DNA of 64,000 nt from Nonomuraea antri (GCF_013283785.1 NZ_JABCPZ010000014.1:23115-87114); one strand, 5' to 3'; counted from the first letter of the stretch, positions 17,513 to 26,445 are shown. Numbers and translations are program-made. Notes: a model not told the origin generated them from the sequence alone.

Positions 17513-18942
17513 CGGACGGCTCCCCACAGCCCGTGCAGGCAGGCCAGCAGGGTCCGCGCCTGCACGTTGACGTAGCAGCTGTGCCTGACCAGCTCGGTGA
17601 GCTGGCCGAGGGTCACCCAGCGGAACTCCGGCGGCGTCGCGAGCGGGAAGTCGTCGCCGGCCTCGACCAGCAGGTAGCGGCTCACCGCGTGCAGGAAGCG
17701 CCCGCCCTCCTCCGACAGCAGGGTGTCGTACCTGATGCGGCTCGGGTCCGCGTCGAGCACCTCGCGCAGGTAGGGCGGCGGCTGGTCGTAGTTGCCCGGC
17801 GTGGCCTGCACGGTGGCGGCGAGCTCGACCACGTCGAGCAGCCCCGCTTCCTGCCTGGCCTGGACGAGCACGTGCAGCACGCCGTCGACGCGCTTGGCGA
17901 TCAGCGCGACCACGCCCTGCTCGGTGGGCTCGAACAGGGGCTGGGTCCACTGCCTGACCTCGCGCCCGTCGGAGTGGACGGACACGCCGACGACCCGGAA
18001 GTACCTGCCCGCCTCGTGCGCGATCTGGCCGCCGGCGCGCTTCCAGCCCGCCACGTCGGCGAGGTTCATCACCCGGCGGACGATGACGCGCCTGCTGCGG
18101 GCCTCGGTCAGCCAGCTCATGATCTCGGTCATGGTGTGCAGGGCGGGGCCGTCCTGGGCCGCGGAGCGCAGGACCGCGCCGCGGAAGCCGTCGGGGGCGT
18201 CCGACACGAGGTCGGGGGTCGGCTGGGCGAAGGGGATGCACGACAACACCGTGCGCGAGTCCATGTTGATCAGGTTGTCGCGGTGCAGCAGCTCCTGGAG
18301 CTGGCCCAGCGTCATCCAGCAGAACCCGTCGAGCACCGGCACCTCGTCGTCCACCCGGACGACCATGTTCCGGTTGCGCTTGCCGAGGAACCAGCCGCCG
18401 TGCTCGGACTGCAGGACGTCCACCAGCACGCTGCCGCGCCGCGGCGACAGGAAATGTTCCAGGTACGGCACCGCGGCGCCCTTGTGCACGCCGGTGTGGT
18501 TGCTGTGGGTGGCCTGCACCGTCGGCGACAGCTGCAGCCCGTTGACGTTGCCCGGCTCCATCTTCGCCTGCACGAGCACGTGGATGACGCCGCCCAGCTC
18601 CTTGGCCAGGAAACCGAGAATGCCGACCTCGGGTTGGTTGATGATGGGCTGCGTCCACCCGCCGGCCGGATCGACCAGGTCGGTGACGCGCAGCCCCTCG
18701 ATGCTGAAGAACCGGCCGCTGCGGTGCTGGAGGTTGCCCGTTTCTTCGGCGAAACACCAGCCGTCGAGGTCGTCCAGGGAAATGCGTCGGACCTCGCCGC
18801 GATCGGCGCGGCGGCGCGACTCGAACCACTCAAGGATCTCCTGGGTGGACAGCAAGGAATTCTCGCCGGCCAGGGCCGAGCGGGTGAGAAGCGTGCGATA
18901 CCCATCATTTTCTCGGGTCAGGGTGTCGGAAAGTTTAGACAT
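17509..18942 (-). CDS. NDP-hexose 2,3-dehydratase (TylX3/EvaA type)
   Basis: The 477-residue protein has the two tandem homologous halves typical of the family: TQPIINQPEVGILGFLAKEL...HVLVQAKMEPGN in the first and TQPLFEPTEQGVVALIAKRV...HVLVQARQEAGL in the second. The family removes the C-2 hydroxyl from TDP-4-keto-6-deoxyglucose. ATG 18942 has GGGAGG 8 bases upstream; the longer reading from 18951 would start inside that region. First gene of a three-gene operon divergent from the ketoisomerase at 19080, with a shared intergenic region holding the third LmbU-like palindrome. Confidence 0.9.
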   Translation of the reverse strand: MSKLSDTLTRENDGYRTLLTRSALAGENSLLSTQEILEWFESRRRADRGEVRRISLDDLDGWCFAEETGNLQHRSGRFFSIEGLRVTDLVDPAGGWTQPIINQPEVGILGFLAKELGGVIHVLVQAKMEPGNVNGLQLSPTVQATHSNHTGVHKGAAVPYLEHFLSPRRGSVLVDVLQSEHGGWFLGKRNRNMVVRVDDEVPVLDGFCWMTLGQLQELLHRDNLINMDSRTVLSCIPFAQPTPDLVSDAPDGFRGAVLRSAAQDGPALHTMTEIMSWLTEARSRRVIVRRVMNLADVAGWKRAGGQIAHEAGRYFRVVGVSVHSDGREVRQWTQPLFEPTEQGVVALIAKRVDGVLHVLVQARQEAGLLDVVELAATVQATPGNYDQPPPYLREVLDADPSRIRYDTLLSEEGGRFLHAVSRYLLVEAGDDFPLATPPEFRWVTLGQLTELVRHSCYVNVQARTLLACLHGLWGAVR

Positions 18943-19009
18943 GATCACCACCTCCCTGCCTCAGCATATTCAGGGCCGCCGGAAAAGGGCCAGGAATTGC
19001 ATTCCAGGA

Positions 19010-19038
19010 TTGACCGGCCAATCACCGATAAATAGCGT
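19010..19038 (+). promoter_or_regulatory. Sigma-70-like promoter for the ketoisomerase/aminotransferase operon
   Basis: TTGACC (19010-19015), 17 bp, TAGCGT (19033-19038) has the same hexamers and spacing as at 8165-8193, again followed within a few bases by the palindromic operator. Confidence 0.6.
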
Positions 19039-19041
19039 GTG

Positions 19042-19059
19042 TGTCCCGCTGGCGAGACG
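19042..19059. promoter_or_regulatory. LmbU-like palindromic operator, site 3
   Basis: TGTCCCGCTGGCGAGACG is identical to site 2 except for the last base. It lies three bases after the -10 hexamer of the + strand promoter and 21 bases before the start at 19080, and about 100 bases upstream of the divergent 2,3-dehydratase. Confidence 0.75.
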
Positions 19060-19079
19060 ACCGAGAGAGCGTTGGGACG

Positions 19080-19532
19080 ATGAATTCTTCGCCGAATTAC
19101 CCAGGTCGGCACGTGGTCGGCAGAATCGAGCCGTGCCGCATTGTCGACCTCACCGAGTTCAAGGACGCGCGCGGCCGGTTGAGCGTGGTGGAGTCCGGTA
19201 AGGACATCCCCTTCGACATCAAACGCGCGTACTACATGTACGACATCCCCGACGGCGTCTCCCGTGGCGCGCACGGGCACCGGCGGCTGCGCCAGATCAT
19301 CATCGCGGTCGCCGGCAGCTTCGAGGTCGTCGTGGACGACGGCTTCGACCAGGCCACGTTCGTGCTCGACCGCCCGGACAAGGGCCTGCTGATGGGCCCG
19401 ATGGTGTGGCGCGACATGATCAACTACGCGCCGGGCACCGTGGGCCTGTGGCTGGTGTCGGAACCCTACGACGAGTCCGACTACTACCGGGACTACCAGG
19501 AGTTCCTGCGCGATGCCAGGGAGCTGCGATGA
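19080..19532 (+). CDS. TDP-4-keto-6-deoxyhexose 3,4-ketoisomerase (FdtA/QdtA/Tyl1a family)
   Basis: The 150-residue cupin of the WxcM/FdtA type has [24 protein letters not shown] and [20 protein letters not shown], the segment with the conserved histidines, and later [13 protein letters not shown]. These enzymes shift the keto group from C-4 to C-3 of TDP-4-keto-6-deoxyglucose and are normally followed by a C-3 aminotransferase. Here the next gene, overlapping by ATGA, is such an aminotransferase. Product: a TDP-3-amino-3,6-dideoxyhexose. Promoter and operator lie just upstream. Confidence 0.9.
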   Translation: MNSSPNYPGRHVVGRIEPCRIVDLTEFKDARGRLSVVESGKDIPFDIKRAYYMYDIPDGVSRGAHGHRRLRQIIIAVAGSFEVVVDDGFDQATFVLDRPDKGLLMGPMVWRDMINYAPGTVGLWLVSEPYDESDYYRDYQEFLRDARELR

Positions 19533-20635
19533 AGGTCCCCTTCCTGGATCTCCGGGCGGCGCGCGCCGAGCTCGGCGGCGAGCTGAACGACGCGGTGAAC
19601 CGGGTGCTCGACTCCGGCTGGTACCTGCTCGGGCCGGAGACCGAGGCGTTCGAGTCGGAGTTCGCCGCCTACTGCGGGGCCGCGCACTGCGTGACGGTCG
19701 GCAGCGGCGGCGCCGCGCTCGAACTGGCCCTGCGCGCGATGGAGGTGGGCCCGGGCGACGAGGTGATCGTGCCCTCGCACACGTTCATCGCGAGCTGGCT
19801 GGCGGTGACCGCGACGGGCGCCCGCGTGGTGCCGGTGGAGCCGGAGCCGCGCACGCTCACCCTGAACCCGGAACGCGTCCAGGACGCGATCACGCCGCGG
19901 ACCAAGGTGATCATGCCGGTGCACCTGTACGGCCAGCCCGCGGACCTCGACGCCATCGACGAGATCGCGGCCGCGCACGGCCTGCGCGTCCTGCAGGACG
20001 CCGCCCAGGCCCACGGCGCCGGCCTGCGCGGCCGGCGCGTCGGCTCGACCGGCACCGCCGCCTTCAGCTTCTACCCGGGCAAGAACCTGGGCGCGCTCGG
20101 CGACGGCGGCGCCGTGGTGACCGCCGACCCCGATCTGGCCGAGCGGGTCCGGCTGCTGCGCAGCTACGGCTCGCGGGTGAAGTACCGGCACGAGATCAAG
20201 GGCGAGAACGCGCGCCTGGACGAGATCCAGGCCGCCGTGCTCCGGGTCAAGCTGACCCGGCTGGAGGAGTGGAACGCCAGGCGGCGGGCCACCGCCGAGC
20301 GCTATCTCGCCGAGCTGGCCGGCCTGGACGGCTTGACCCTGCCCACCCCGGCGCCCTGGTCCACGCACGTCTGGCACCTGTTCGTGGTGCGCTGCGCCAA
20401 GCGCGACCGGGTGCAGGCACGGCTGGGCGAGCTCGGGATCGGCACGCTCATCCACTACCCGGTCGCCGCGCATCGTTCGCCCTGCTACGCCGACCTCGGC
20501 CTGGGCCCGGGCTCGCTGCCGGCGGCCGAGCGCCTGGCCGAGCAGGTGCTGAGCCTGCCGATGGGCCCGCACGTGACCGCCGCGCAGGCCGCGGCCGTCG
20601 TCGCGGCCGTGCGGGCGGCCGTCCCCGGCCGCTGA
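19529..20635 (+). CDS. Nucleotide-sugar 3-aminotransferase (FdtB/QdtB type)
   Basis: This DegT/DnrJ/EryC1/StrS-family PLP enzyme of 368 aa has the PLP lysine in [16 protein letters not shown], preceded by [11 protein letters not shown]. It starts in an ATGA overlap with the ketoisomerase gene, the classical FdtA-FdtB pairing, so transamination at C-3 of the 3-keto-6-deoxysugar is the expected reaction. The last codons (VRAAVPGR and stop) are part of a roughly 40-bp direct repeat whose second copy lies about 60 bp further on. Confidence 0.88.
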   Translation: MKVPFLDLRAARAELGGELNDAVNRVLDSGWYLLGPETEAFESEFAAYCGAAHCVTVGSGGAALELALRAMEVGPGDEVIVPSHTFIASWLAVTATGARVVPVEPEPRTLTLNPERVQDAITPRTKVIMPVHLYGQPADLDAIDEIAAAHGLRVLQDAAQAHGAGLRGRRVGSTGTAAFSFYPGKNLGALGDGGAVVTADPDLAERVRLLRSYGSRVKYRHEIKGENARLDEIQAAVLRVKLTRLEEWNARRRATAERYLAELAGLDGLTLPTPAPWSTHVWHLFVVRCAKRDRVQARLGELGIGTLIHYPVAAHRSPCYADLGLGPGSLPAAERLAEQVLSLPMGPHVTAAQAAAVVAAVRAAVPGR

Positions 20636-20706
20636 ATCAGGCCGTGCGTCGGGCCTTGCGTCGGGCCGTTCGCGCGGCTGCCCCCGGCCGGTGAGTCAGG
20701 ACGTGC
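20608..20706 (+). repeat. Imperfect direct repeat duplicating the 3' end of the aminotransferase gene
   Basis: About 40 bp at 20608-20646 (encoding VRAAVPGR, stop, then TCAGGCCGTGC) recur at 20667-20706 (VRAAAPGR, stop, TCAGGACGTGC) with roughly one mismatch in five. Between them is TGCGTCGGGCC twice over. The second copy contains the stop codon of the convergent gene at 20696. Confidence 0.7.
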
Positions 20707-21673
20707 CGCTGTCGTCCTGGGCCAGCCACCACGGGTTCGCCCTGGCCCAGGCGACGGTCCTGGCCAGGCCGTCGCGCAGGCCGGTCGCGCAGTGCCAGCC
20801 CAGGACGCCGGCCGCCTTGCGGGTGTCGGGCACGCGCCGGGGCAGATCCTGGTAGCGGGCGCCCAGGCGGGCCCCGGTGTCCACGGACACCGCGGCGGGC
20901 CCGCTCGGCCCGGCCACCTCCGTGACCAGGTCGATGGCCTCCTTGACGGTGGTCTCCGCGGTGCTGCCCACGTTGAAGCACTCGCCGATCGCCCGCTCGC
21001 TCCGCGCCGCCAGCAGGGTCGCCGCCACGGCGTCGTCGACGTAGGTGAAGCACCTGGTCTGCAGGCCGTCGTCGTAGCGCACGGGGGGCAGCCCGCGCAG
21101 GGCGCGGTGCAGCGTGCGGCTGATCACGAAGGCGGGGCGCTGGCGCGGCCCGTAGACGTTGAAGTAACGCACGATCGTGGCCGGCAGCCTGTGCTGGCGC
21201 GCGTAGGCGAAGACCAGGTGCTCGGCCAGCGCCTTGCTGGAGGAGTAGCTCCACCGGTCGGTCGCCGTGGAGCCGAGCAGCCGGTCGGCGTCCTCGGCCC
21301 ACGGGACCTCCGGGTTCTTGCCGAAGATCTCGCTGGTGCTGGCCGCGAGCACCCGCGCGCCGGCCCGCGCGGCCAGTTCGAGCACGTTGCGCGTGCCTTC
21401 GAAGTTGATGTCGATGACGTCGAGCGGCCGGTCCAGGTACCGGTCCACCCCGACCACGGCGGCCAGGTGGTAGACCACGTCCACGCCCTCGGTGATCGCC
21501 TCGGCCAGCCGGTCACGGTCGCGGACGTCGCCGCGCAGCCGCCGTACCTCGGCCTGGTCGGGGGCCGGTTCCCCGCTGTCGTAGACGAGGACGTCGTCGC
21601 CCTGCCGGACCAGCGCGTCGGCGAGGTGCCCGCCGAGGAAGCCGAATCCCCCTGTCACCACGACTCTGGCCAT
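20696..21673 (-). CDS. NAD-dependent epimerase/decarboxylase-family protein, probable UDP-glucuronate decarboxylase
   Basis: The 325-residue extended SDR has GGFGFLGGHL at the N-terminus, STSEIFG, and the catalytic YSSSK (near residue 144). The gene directly upstream encodes a UDP-glucose 6-dehydrogenase-like enzyme. That pairing suggests that UDP-glucuronate made there is decarboxylated here to UDP-xylose or a related pentose, as in the CalS8/CalS9 pair of calicheamicin. A 4-epimerase acting on the same uronate is the main alternative. It is the last gene of the leftward run that begins at the precursor peptide gene. Confidence 0.68.
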   Translation of the reverse strand: MARVVVTGGFGFLGGHLADALVRQGDDVLVYDSGEPAPDQAEVRRLRGDVRDRDRLAEAITEGVDVVYHLAAVVGVDRYLDRPLDVIDINFEGTRNVLELAARAGARVLAASTSEIFGKNPEVPWAEDADRLLGSTATDRWSYSSSKALAEHLVFAYARQHRLPATIVRYFNVYGPRQRPAFVISRTLHRALRGLPPVRYDDGLQTRCFTYVDDAVAATLLAARSERAIGECFNVGSTAETTVKEAIDLVTEVAGPSGPAAVSVDTGARLGARYQDLPRRVPDTRKAAGVLGWHCATGLRDGLARTVAWARANPWWLAQDDSGTS

Positions 21674-21677
21674 CGTC

Positions 21678-23033
21678 CTACCTCCCGATCCCGCGGTAGG
21701 TGAAGCCCAGCTCGCGCAGCCGGGCGATGCGCTCGCGCGACAGGTACGCCCGTCCGTCGATCACCACGCACGAGCCGGCCGACACCTGCCGCCGCAGCTC
21801 GGCGAAGTCCAGGTCGGCGAACGCCTCGTGCCAGGCCAGCAGCGCCACGCAGTCGGCGTCGCGCACCGCGTCGGCCACGGAGTCCGCCAGGCGCAGGCCG
21901 AAGAGCTTGTCCACCTCGTCGGGTCCGGCCAGCGGGTCGTAGACGGCCACCTCGGCACCCGACTCACGCAGCGCGGACACCACCGGCCTGGTGGGGGTGG
22001 CGCGCAGGTCACCGGTGTTGTTCTTGAACGCCAGCCCCAGCACGGCCACCTTGGCGCCGGCGACGGGCTTGCCGAGCCTGCCCAGTTCCTCGGCGATGAG
22101 CGCGGCCGTGTAGCCGGGCATGGAGTCGTTCACCTGTCTGGTCACCGGGATGGTGCGGACGTCCACGCCGCGCTGCCTGGCCGCCTGCCAGACCATCCAC
22201 GGGTCCTTGGTCAGGCACGATCCGCCGACGCCGACGCTGGGCAGCAGGATGTTCACGTTGCCGTTGCCCTTGGGGATGGTGTTCGCCGCCGCGATGATGT
22301 CCAGGACGTCCACCTCCAGCGCGGCGCAGAGCGTGGCCAGCTCGTTGGCCATGGCGATGTTGTGGTCGATCCACCAGTTGTCGGCCAGCTTGACCATCTC
22401 GGCGGCTTCGAGCGAGTCGACGGTCAGCACCTCCACGCCGAGTCCGGCGCGCCAGAACCGGTCCGCGGCGGCCGCGCTGTCGGCGCACCAGCCGCCCACC
22501 ACGATCGGGAAGCTGCGCAGCTCGCGCAGCGCGTCGCCCTCCGACAGCCGCTCGGGGCTGAAGCAGAGGCCGACGTCCGTCCCGCAGGTCAGGCCGCCGC
22601 GCTCGATCAGCGGGACGATCAGGTCGCGGGTCGTCCCCGGCGGCACCGTGCTCTTGAAGATGAGCAGCTGGCCGGGGACGAGGTGCCTGCTCAGCTCCTC
22701 GCACGCGGTACGCAGCTGCGTGTCCACCAGGACGCCCCGGTCGCGGACCGGGGTGCCCACGGCCACGATCACCACGTCGGCCTCGGCCACCCGCCCGTAG
22801 TCGGTGGTGACCTGGAGCCGGTCGCTCCGCCGTACCGCGGAGACCAGTTCCGGCAGCCCGCTCTCCTGGAAGCGGCACCGCCCCTCCCGCAGCTCGGCCA
22901 CCAGGGAGGCATCGGTGTCGATCCCGATGACGCGCATCCCGTTGTCCGCCAGGACGGCGGCGACGCACGACCCGACGTAGCCGAGTCCGAGCACCGCCGC
23001 CGTAGTGTTCACCTCGTCGCGCAAGAATCGCAT
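21678..23033 (-). CDS. ugd: UDP-glucose 6-dehydrogenase-like nucleotide-sugar dehydrogenase
   Basis: This UDP-glucose/GDP-mannose dehydrogenase family member of 451 aa has VLGLGYVGSCVA as the NAD-binding motif, FSPERLSEG, and GVGGSCLTKDPW containing the catalytic cysteine, then GLAFKNNTGDLRATPT. It oxidises a nucleotide hexose at C-6 to the uronate in two steps. Four bases separate it from the decarboxylase-like gene. The related UDP-ManNAc dehydrogenases share the motifs and cannot be excluded, but the partner gene favours UDP-glucose. ATG 23033 is preceded by GGTGGAG. Confidence 0.82.
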   Translation of the reverse strand: MRFLRDEVNTTAAVLGLGYVGSCVAAVLADNGMRVIGIDTDASLVAELREGRCRFQESGLPELVSAVRRSDRLQVTTDYGRVAEADVVIVAVGTPVRDRGVLVDTQLRTACEELSRHLVPGQLLIFKSTVPPGTTRDLIVPLIERGGLTCGTDVGLCFSPERLSEGDALRELRSFPIVVGGWCADSAAAADRFWRAGLGVEVLTVDSLEAAEMVKLADNWWIDHNIAMANELATLCAALEVDVLDIIAAANTIPKGNGNVNILLPSVGVGGSCLTKDPWMVWQAARQRGVDVRTIPVTRQVNDSMPGYTAALIAEELGRLGKPVAGAKVAVLGLAFKNNTGDLRATPTRPVVSALRESGAEVAVYDPLAGPDEVDKLFGLRLADSVADAVRDADCVALLAWHEAFADLDFAELRRQVSAGSCVVIDGRAYLSRERIARLRELGFTYRGIGR

Positions 23034-23114
23034 GTCAGCTCCACCCGCCCGATCCGATCCATCAAGATCGATGCTTGTGGACGGGGCAACCGGGGTGAAC
23101 CCCTAACCAGGCCC

Positions 23115-24272
23115 CTACGGCCGGACCAGGGCCCGGCGCAGCAGCCACAGCCCCAGCGTGAACAGCACCAGGGCGTAGCCGGCCAGGATCGCCAGCTGCG
23201 GCAGGATGTCGAGCACCGCGCCGCCTTCGCGTACCAGCTCCGTGAACGCCTCCACGGCCCAGGCGTGCGGGGTGAGGTGGGCGACCACCCGCATCGTCTC
23301 CCCGAACGCCTCCAGCGGCACCATCGTGCCGCCCAGGGCCGCCAGCCCCATGCCCAGCACCATCGCGGCCGAGGTGGCCTGCCCGGGAAGGCTGAAGAGC
23401 GAGCCGACGATCAGGGCCGCGCCGCCGCCGACGATCGCGAACAGCACCATGAGCAGCGCGGCGCCGAGGGGGTCGCCCCAGTTCACGCCGAACAGCACCG
23501 CCGAGCCGAACATGACGAGCAGCCCCTGGCAGAGCGCGATGAGGATGCGCCCGAGCGCCTCTCCGCCCACCATCGTGCGCAGCGGGGTCGGGCCCGCGTA
23601 CATCCGGCGGGAGATGCCCAGGGCACGCGTCTCAATAATGCCGAGCGCGGTCGTCAGCGCGGTGAGGAAGGTGAACATGAGCAGCAGCGGCGGGGCCGAG
23701 ACGGAGAAGGAGTTGAACCCGGCCGGGAAGGGCGCCCGCCCCGTCGTGGTGACCTGGACGTCCACCCCGTTCACCGTGACACGCTCGGCCGCCGCGAGGT
23801 TGGCCGCGAAGGCGCCCTTGCCCTCGGCCTCGGCGAACCGCGCCGCGCGCAGCAGCGCGGTCTCCTCGCGCAGCACGGCCCGCACCCACACGCCCACGTC
23901 CAGCGCCTTGAGGTCGGCGGGACGCAGCAGCGACCGGATGGTCGCCTGGCCGCCGGAGCCGAGCGTGGCGTCGTAGTCGGCCGGCAGGACCAGCCCGGCC
24001 TGCAGTTCGCCCCGCTCGACCTTGAGCCGCATCTCGGCCTCGGTGCCGAACCGGCGCAGGGTCAGCTTGTCGCCCTCGGACACGGCCTTGACCAGCCGCT
24101 CGGTGAGCGGACCCGACCCGTGCACGATGCCCACCTGGAGGCTCTGGCCGCCGCCGAACATCATGCCGAGCACGAAGATCATCATGAACGGGGCGACGAC
24201 CACGAAGAAGAGGTTCGTCTTGTCGTGGAAGGCCCGGCGCAGGTTGACCAGGGCGATCGTGACGACCTTCAT
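23115..24272 (-). CDS. ABC-2 type exporter permease 1
   Basis: The 385-residue membrane protein has one N-terminal membrane segment (LFFVVVAPFMMIFVLGMMFG), a large extracytoplasmic region of about 150 residues, and five or more C-terminal segments. The layout is that of ABC-2 half-transporters with a soluble insert. Its start overlaps the stop of the second permease (ATGA), and the ATPase gene lies just upstream. The three form an exporter downstream of the precursor gene, so export or self-protection against the lanthipeptide is the likely role. Confidence 0.85.
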   Translation of the reverse strand: MKVVTIALVNLRRAFHDKTNLFFVVVAPFMMIFVLGMMFGGGQSLQVGIVHGSGPLTERLVKAVSEGDKLTLRRFGTEAEMRLKVERGELQAGLVLPADYDATLGSGGQATIRSLLRPADLKALDVGVWVRAVLREETALLRAARFAEAEGKGAFAANLAAAERVTVNGVDVQVTTTGRAPFPAGFNSFSVSAPPLLLMFTFLTALTTALGIIETRALGISRRMYAGPTPLRTMVGGEALGRILIALCQGLLVMFGSAVLFGVNWGDPLGAALLMVLFAIVGGGAALIVGSLFSLPGQATSAAMVLGMGLAALGGTMVPLEAFGETMRVVAHLTPHAWAVEAFTELVREGGAVLDILPQLAILAGYALVLFTLGLWLLRRALVRP

Positions 24273-25444
24273 AGCTGGAGGATCCTTCCGATCCGGAACA
24301 TCGCCACGCCCCCGCCCAGCACCGCGAAGCCCAGCAGGGCGGCCACCGGCAGGAGCACCACGTCGACGGAGCCGCCGCCGGCCAGGTCGGCCATGCCGGA
24401 CATGAACCAGCCGTGCGGGGTGAGGAATCTGAACGCGGCCAGGTCGCCGAGCTGGGCGACGGGGAAGAACACCCCGCCGAAGGTCCCGAGCACCATCGCG
24501 ACCACGGACTGCCAGTTGGAGGCCTGCTCGGCCGAGCGGGCGAACGTCACCACCGCGACCATGACCCCGTTGGCGGCGAGCACGGCCGCGATCACCAGCG
24601 CGGCCACCCCGAGCGGATCGCCCCAGCGGGCGCCGAGCAGCACGCTCGTGGCCACGACCAGGACGCTGATGCTCACCACCCCGACGATCACGCCGCTCAG
24701 CAGCTTGGCGCCGATGATGCCGCGCCGGCCGATGGGCGCGGCCAGCAGGCGGGACAGCGTCCCGGTGCGTCTCTCCTCGAAGATGCTGGCCACGTTGAAC
24801 AGCACGGCGAAGAACAGGAAGAACATCGCCATGCCCGCCGCGTAGAACGTGGTGGTGTCCAGCTCGCGGTGCGCGGCCGAGCCGTCGTCGGACAGCACCA
24901 CCGGCGGCGGCAGGTTCTGCGCGCGGGAGGCGAGCGCGGCGCGCTGCTCGGCCGTCGGCCGGTCGCCGGCCACCAGCACCACCGCCCGCTCGACCGAGGT
25001 CAGGTCGGCCGCGAAGAACTCCGTGACCTCCCTGGCCACCTGCACCGCGATGGGCGAGCGCGCGGAGCCGATCACCTGGATGACGCTCTGGCGGCCCTGC
25101 GCCAGGTTCGCCGACAGGTCGGGCGGGACCAGGAAGGCGGCGTCCACCTCACCGGCGTTCACGGCGCGCTGGGCGGCCTCGGCCGTCGGCAGCTCGCGAA
25201 CGGTGAGATCGGCGCTGCCCTCGAGTGGCTTGAGCACGCCGGCGACGAAGCCCTTGCCGACGGGTCCCGTGTCGGCGTTGACCACCGCGTACGTCGCCTT
25301 GAGCGAGGCGCCGCCGCCACCGAGCACGAGATTGAGCACGAAGGCCATGCCCAGCGGCAGGACGAGGGCGAAGACCACGAGGGTGCTGTCGACCGCGCGC
25401 TGGCGCAGGTCCTTGAGCAGAATGATCCACACGGCCGGCTTCAT
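24269..25444 (-). CDS. ABC-2 type exporter permease 2
   Basis: This permease of 391 aa has the same layout as the one after it: membrane segment at residues 20-40 (LVVFALVLPLGMAFVLNLVL), soluble domain to about residue 200, then a cluster of C-terminal membrane segments including the ABC-2 signature region EERRTGTLSRLLAAPIGRR. It starts 5 bases after the ATPase gene. The two permeases are weakly similar and probably form a heterodimer. Confidence 0.85.
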   Translation of the reverse strand: MKPAVWIILLKDLRQRAVDSTLVVFALVLPLGMAFVLNLVLGGGGASLKATYAVVNADTGPVGKGFVAGVLKPLEGSADLTVRELPTAEAAQRAVNAGEVDAAFLVPPDLSANLAQGRQSVIQVIGSARSPIAVQVAREVTEFFAADLTSVERAVVLVAGDRPTAEQRAALASRAQNLPPPVVLSDDGSAAHRELDTTTFYAAGMAMFFLFFAVLFNVASIFEERRTGTLSRLLAAPIGRRGIIGAKLLSGVIVGVVSISVLVVATSVLLGARWGDPLGVAALVIAAVLAANGVMVAVVTFARSAEQASNWQSVVAMVLGTFGGVFFPVAQLGDLAAFRFLTPHGWFMSGMADLAGGGSVDVVLLPVAALLGFAVLGGGVAMFRIGRILQL

Positions 25445-25449
25445 GGCGA

Positions 25450-26445
25450 TCAGTCCCGCAGCGCCCGGCCGGTGAGGTGCAGGAAGACCGATTCGAGGTC
25501 CGGCTCGCGAACCTCGACCGAGCGCACCGTGAGCCCCGCCTGCGCGGTGGTCTGCAGGATCGACGGGAGCCGCTCCCCCGCGTCGGCGACGAGCAGTTCC
25601 ACCGCGCCGTCACCGGTGCTCACCTGCTGGATCTTGGGCAGGGTCCGCAGCGCCCGCACGGCCGACGCCGGATCGCCGTCCACCCTGAGCACGATCCTGC
25701 CCTGCTCCTCCACCAGCGCGACCAGCTCCCTGCGGGTGCCCTCGGCGACGAGTTTGCCGCGGTCCACGATGCCCACGCGGTCGCACAACCGCTCGGCCTC
25801 TTCCATGTAGTGCGTGGTGAACAGGACGGCGACGCCCTCGTCGGCCAGGCGGCCCACGCTCTCGAGTATCGCGTTGCGGCTCTGCGGGTCGACGCCCGCG
25901 GTGGGCTCGTCCAGAATGAGCACCCTGGGCCGGTTCAGCAGCCCGACCCCGATGTTGAGCCGCCGCATCATGCCGCCGGAGAACTTGCCCGAAGGCTCGG
26001 CCGCGCGGTCGGTGAGGCCCACGACCTCCAGCACCTCGTCGACCTTGGCCTTCAGTGCGGAACCGCGCAGGCCGTAGAGCCGGCCGAAGAAGCGCAGGTT
26101 CTCCCGGGCGGTGAGGTCGGGATAAAGGGCGAGATCCTGGGGCACGAATCCGATGAGCGATTTGGTGGCGACACTTTTGGTGGAATGCGCCCTGCCGTCG
26201 ATCGTCACTTCGCCCGAATCGCATTCAAGAATTCCGACGATCATCGAGATCGTGGTCGTCTTGCCTGCCCCGTTGGGGCCGAGCAGACCGTACGTCTCAC
26301 CTTCGGCAATCGTGAAACCAATGCCGTCGACGGCCAGCATCGAGCCAAATTGTTTGCGTAATCCCGCACATGCGAGAACGACATCACTCACACGTTCAAG
26401 CTGAGCACGGGCGGCTGTCAACTGTCCAGTCCCGGGGCTCGGCAT
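25450..26445 (-). CDS. ABC exporter ATPase
   Basis: The 331-residue ATPase has Walker A LLGPNGAGKTTT, signature FSGGMMRRLN, Walker B VLILDEPTAGVD and switch histidine in LFTTHYMEEAERL. It belongs to the DrrA-like group that pairs with ABC-2 permeases. The start is uncertain: ATG 26445 has no clear ribosome site, and GTG 26393 (VSDVVLACAGLRKQF) would give a more usual N-terminus. It is separated from the precursor peptide gene by a strong hairpin, so expression is probably lower than that of the peptide. Confidence 0.87.
   Translation of the reverse strand: MPSPGTGQLTAARAQLERVSDVVLACAGLRKQFGSMLAVDGIGFTIAEGETYGLLGPNGAGKTTTISMIVGILECDSGEVTIDGRAHSTKSVATKSLIGFVPQDLALYPDLTARENLRFFGRLYGLRGSALKAKVDEVLEVVGLTDRAAEPSGKFSGGMMRRLNIGVGLLNRPRVLILDEPTAGVDPQSRNAILESVGRLADEGVAVLFTTHYMEEAERLCDRVGIVDRGKLVAEGTRRELVALVEEQGRIVLRVDGDPASAVRALRTLPKIQQVSTGDGAVELLVADAGERLPSILQTTAQAGLTVRSVEVREPDLESVFLHLTGRALRD

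Noticed and set aside
21828..24845. 1005-codon open frame on the + strand
   Set aside because: It runs opposite the UDP-glucose dehydrogenase and ABC permease genes; its translation is a Gln/His/Arg/Gly-rich GC-shadow without motifs.
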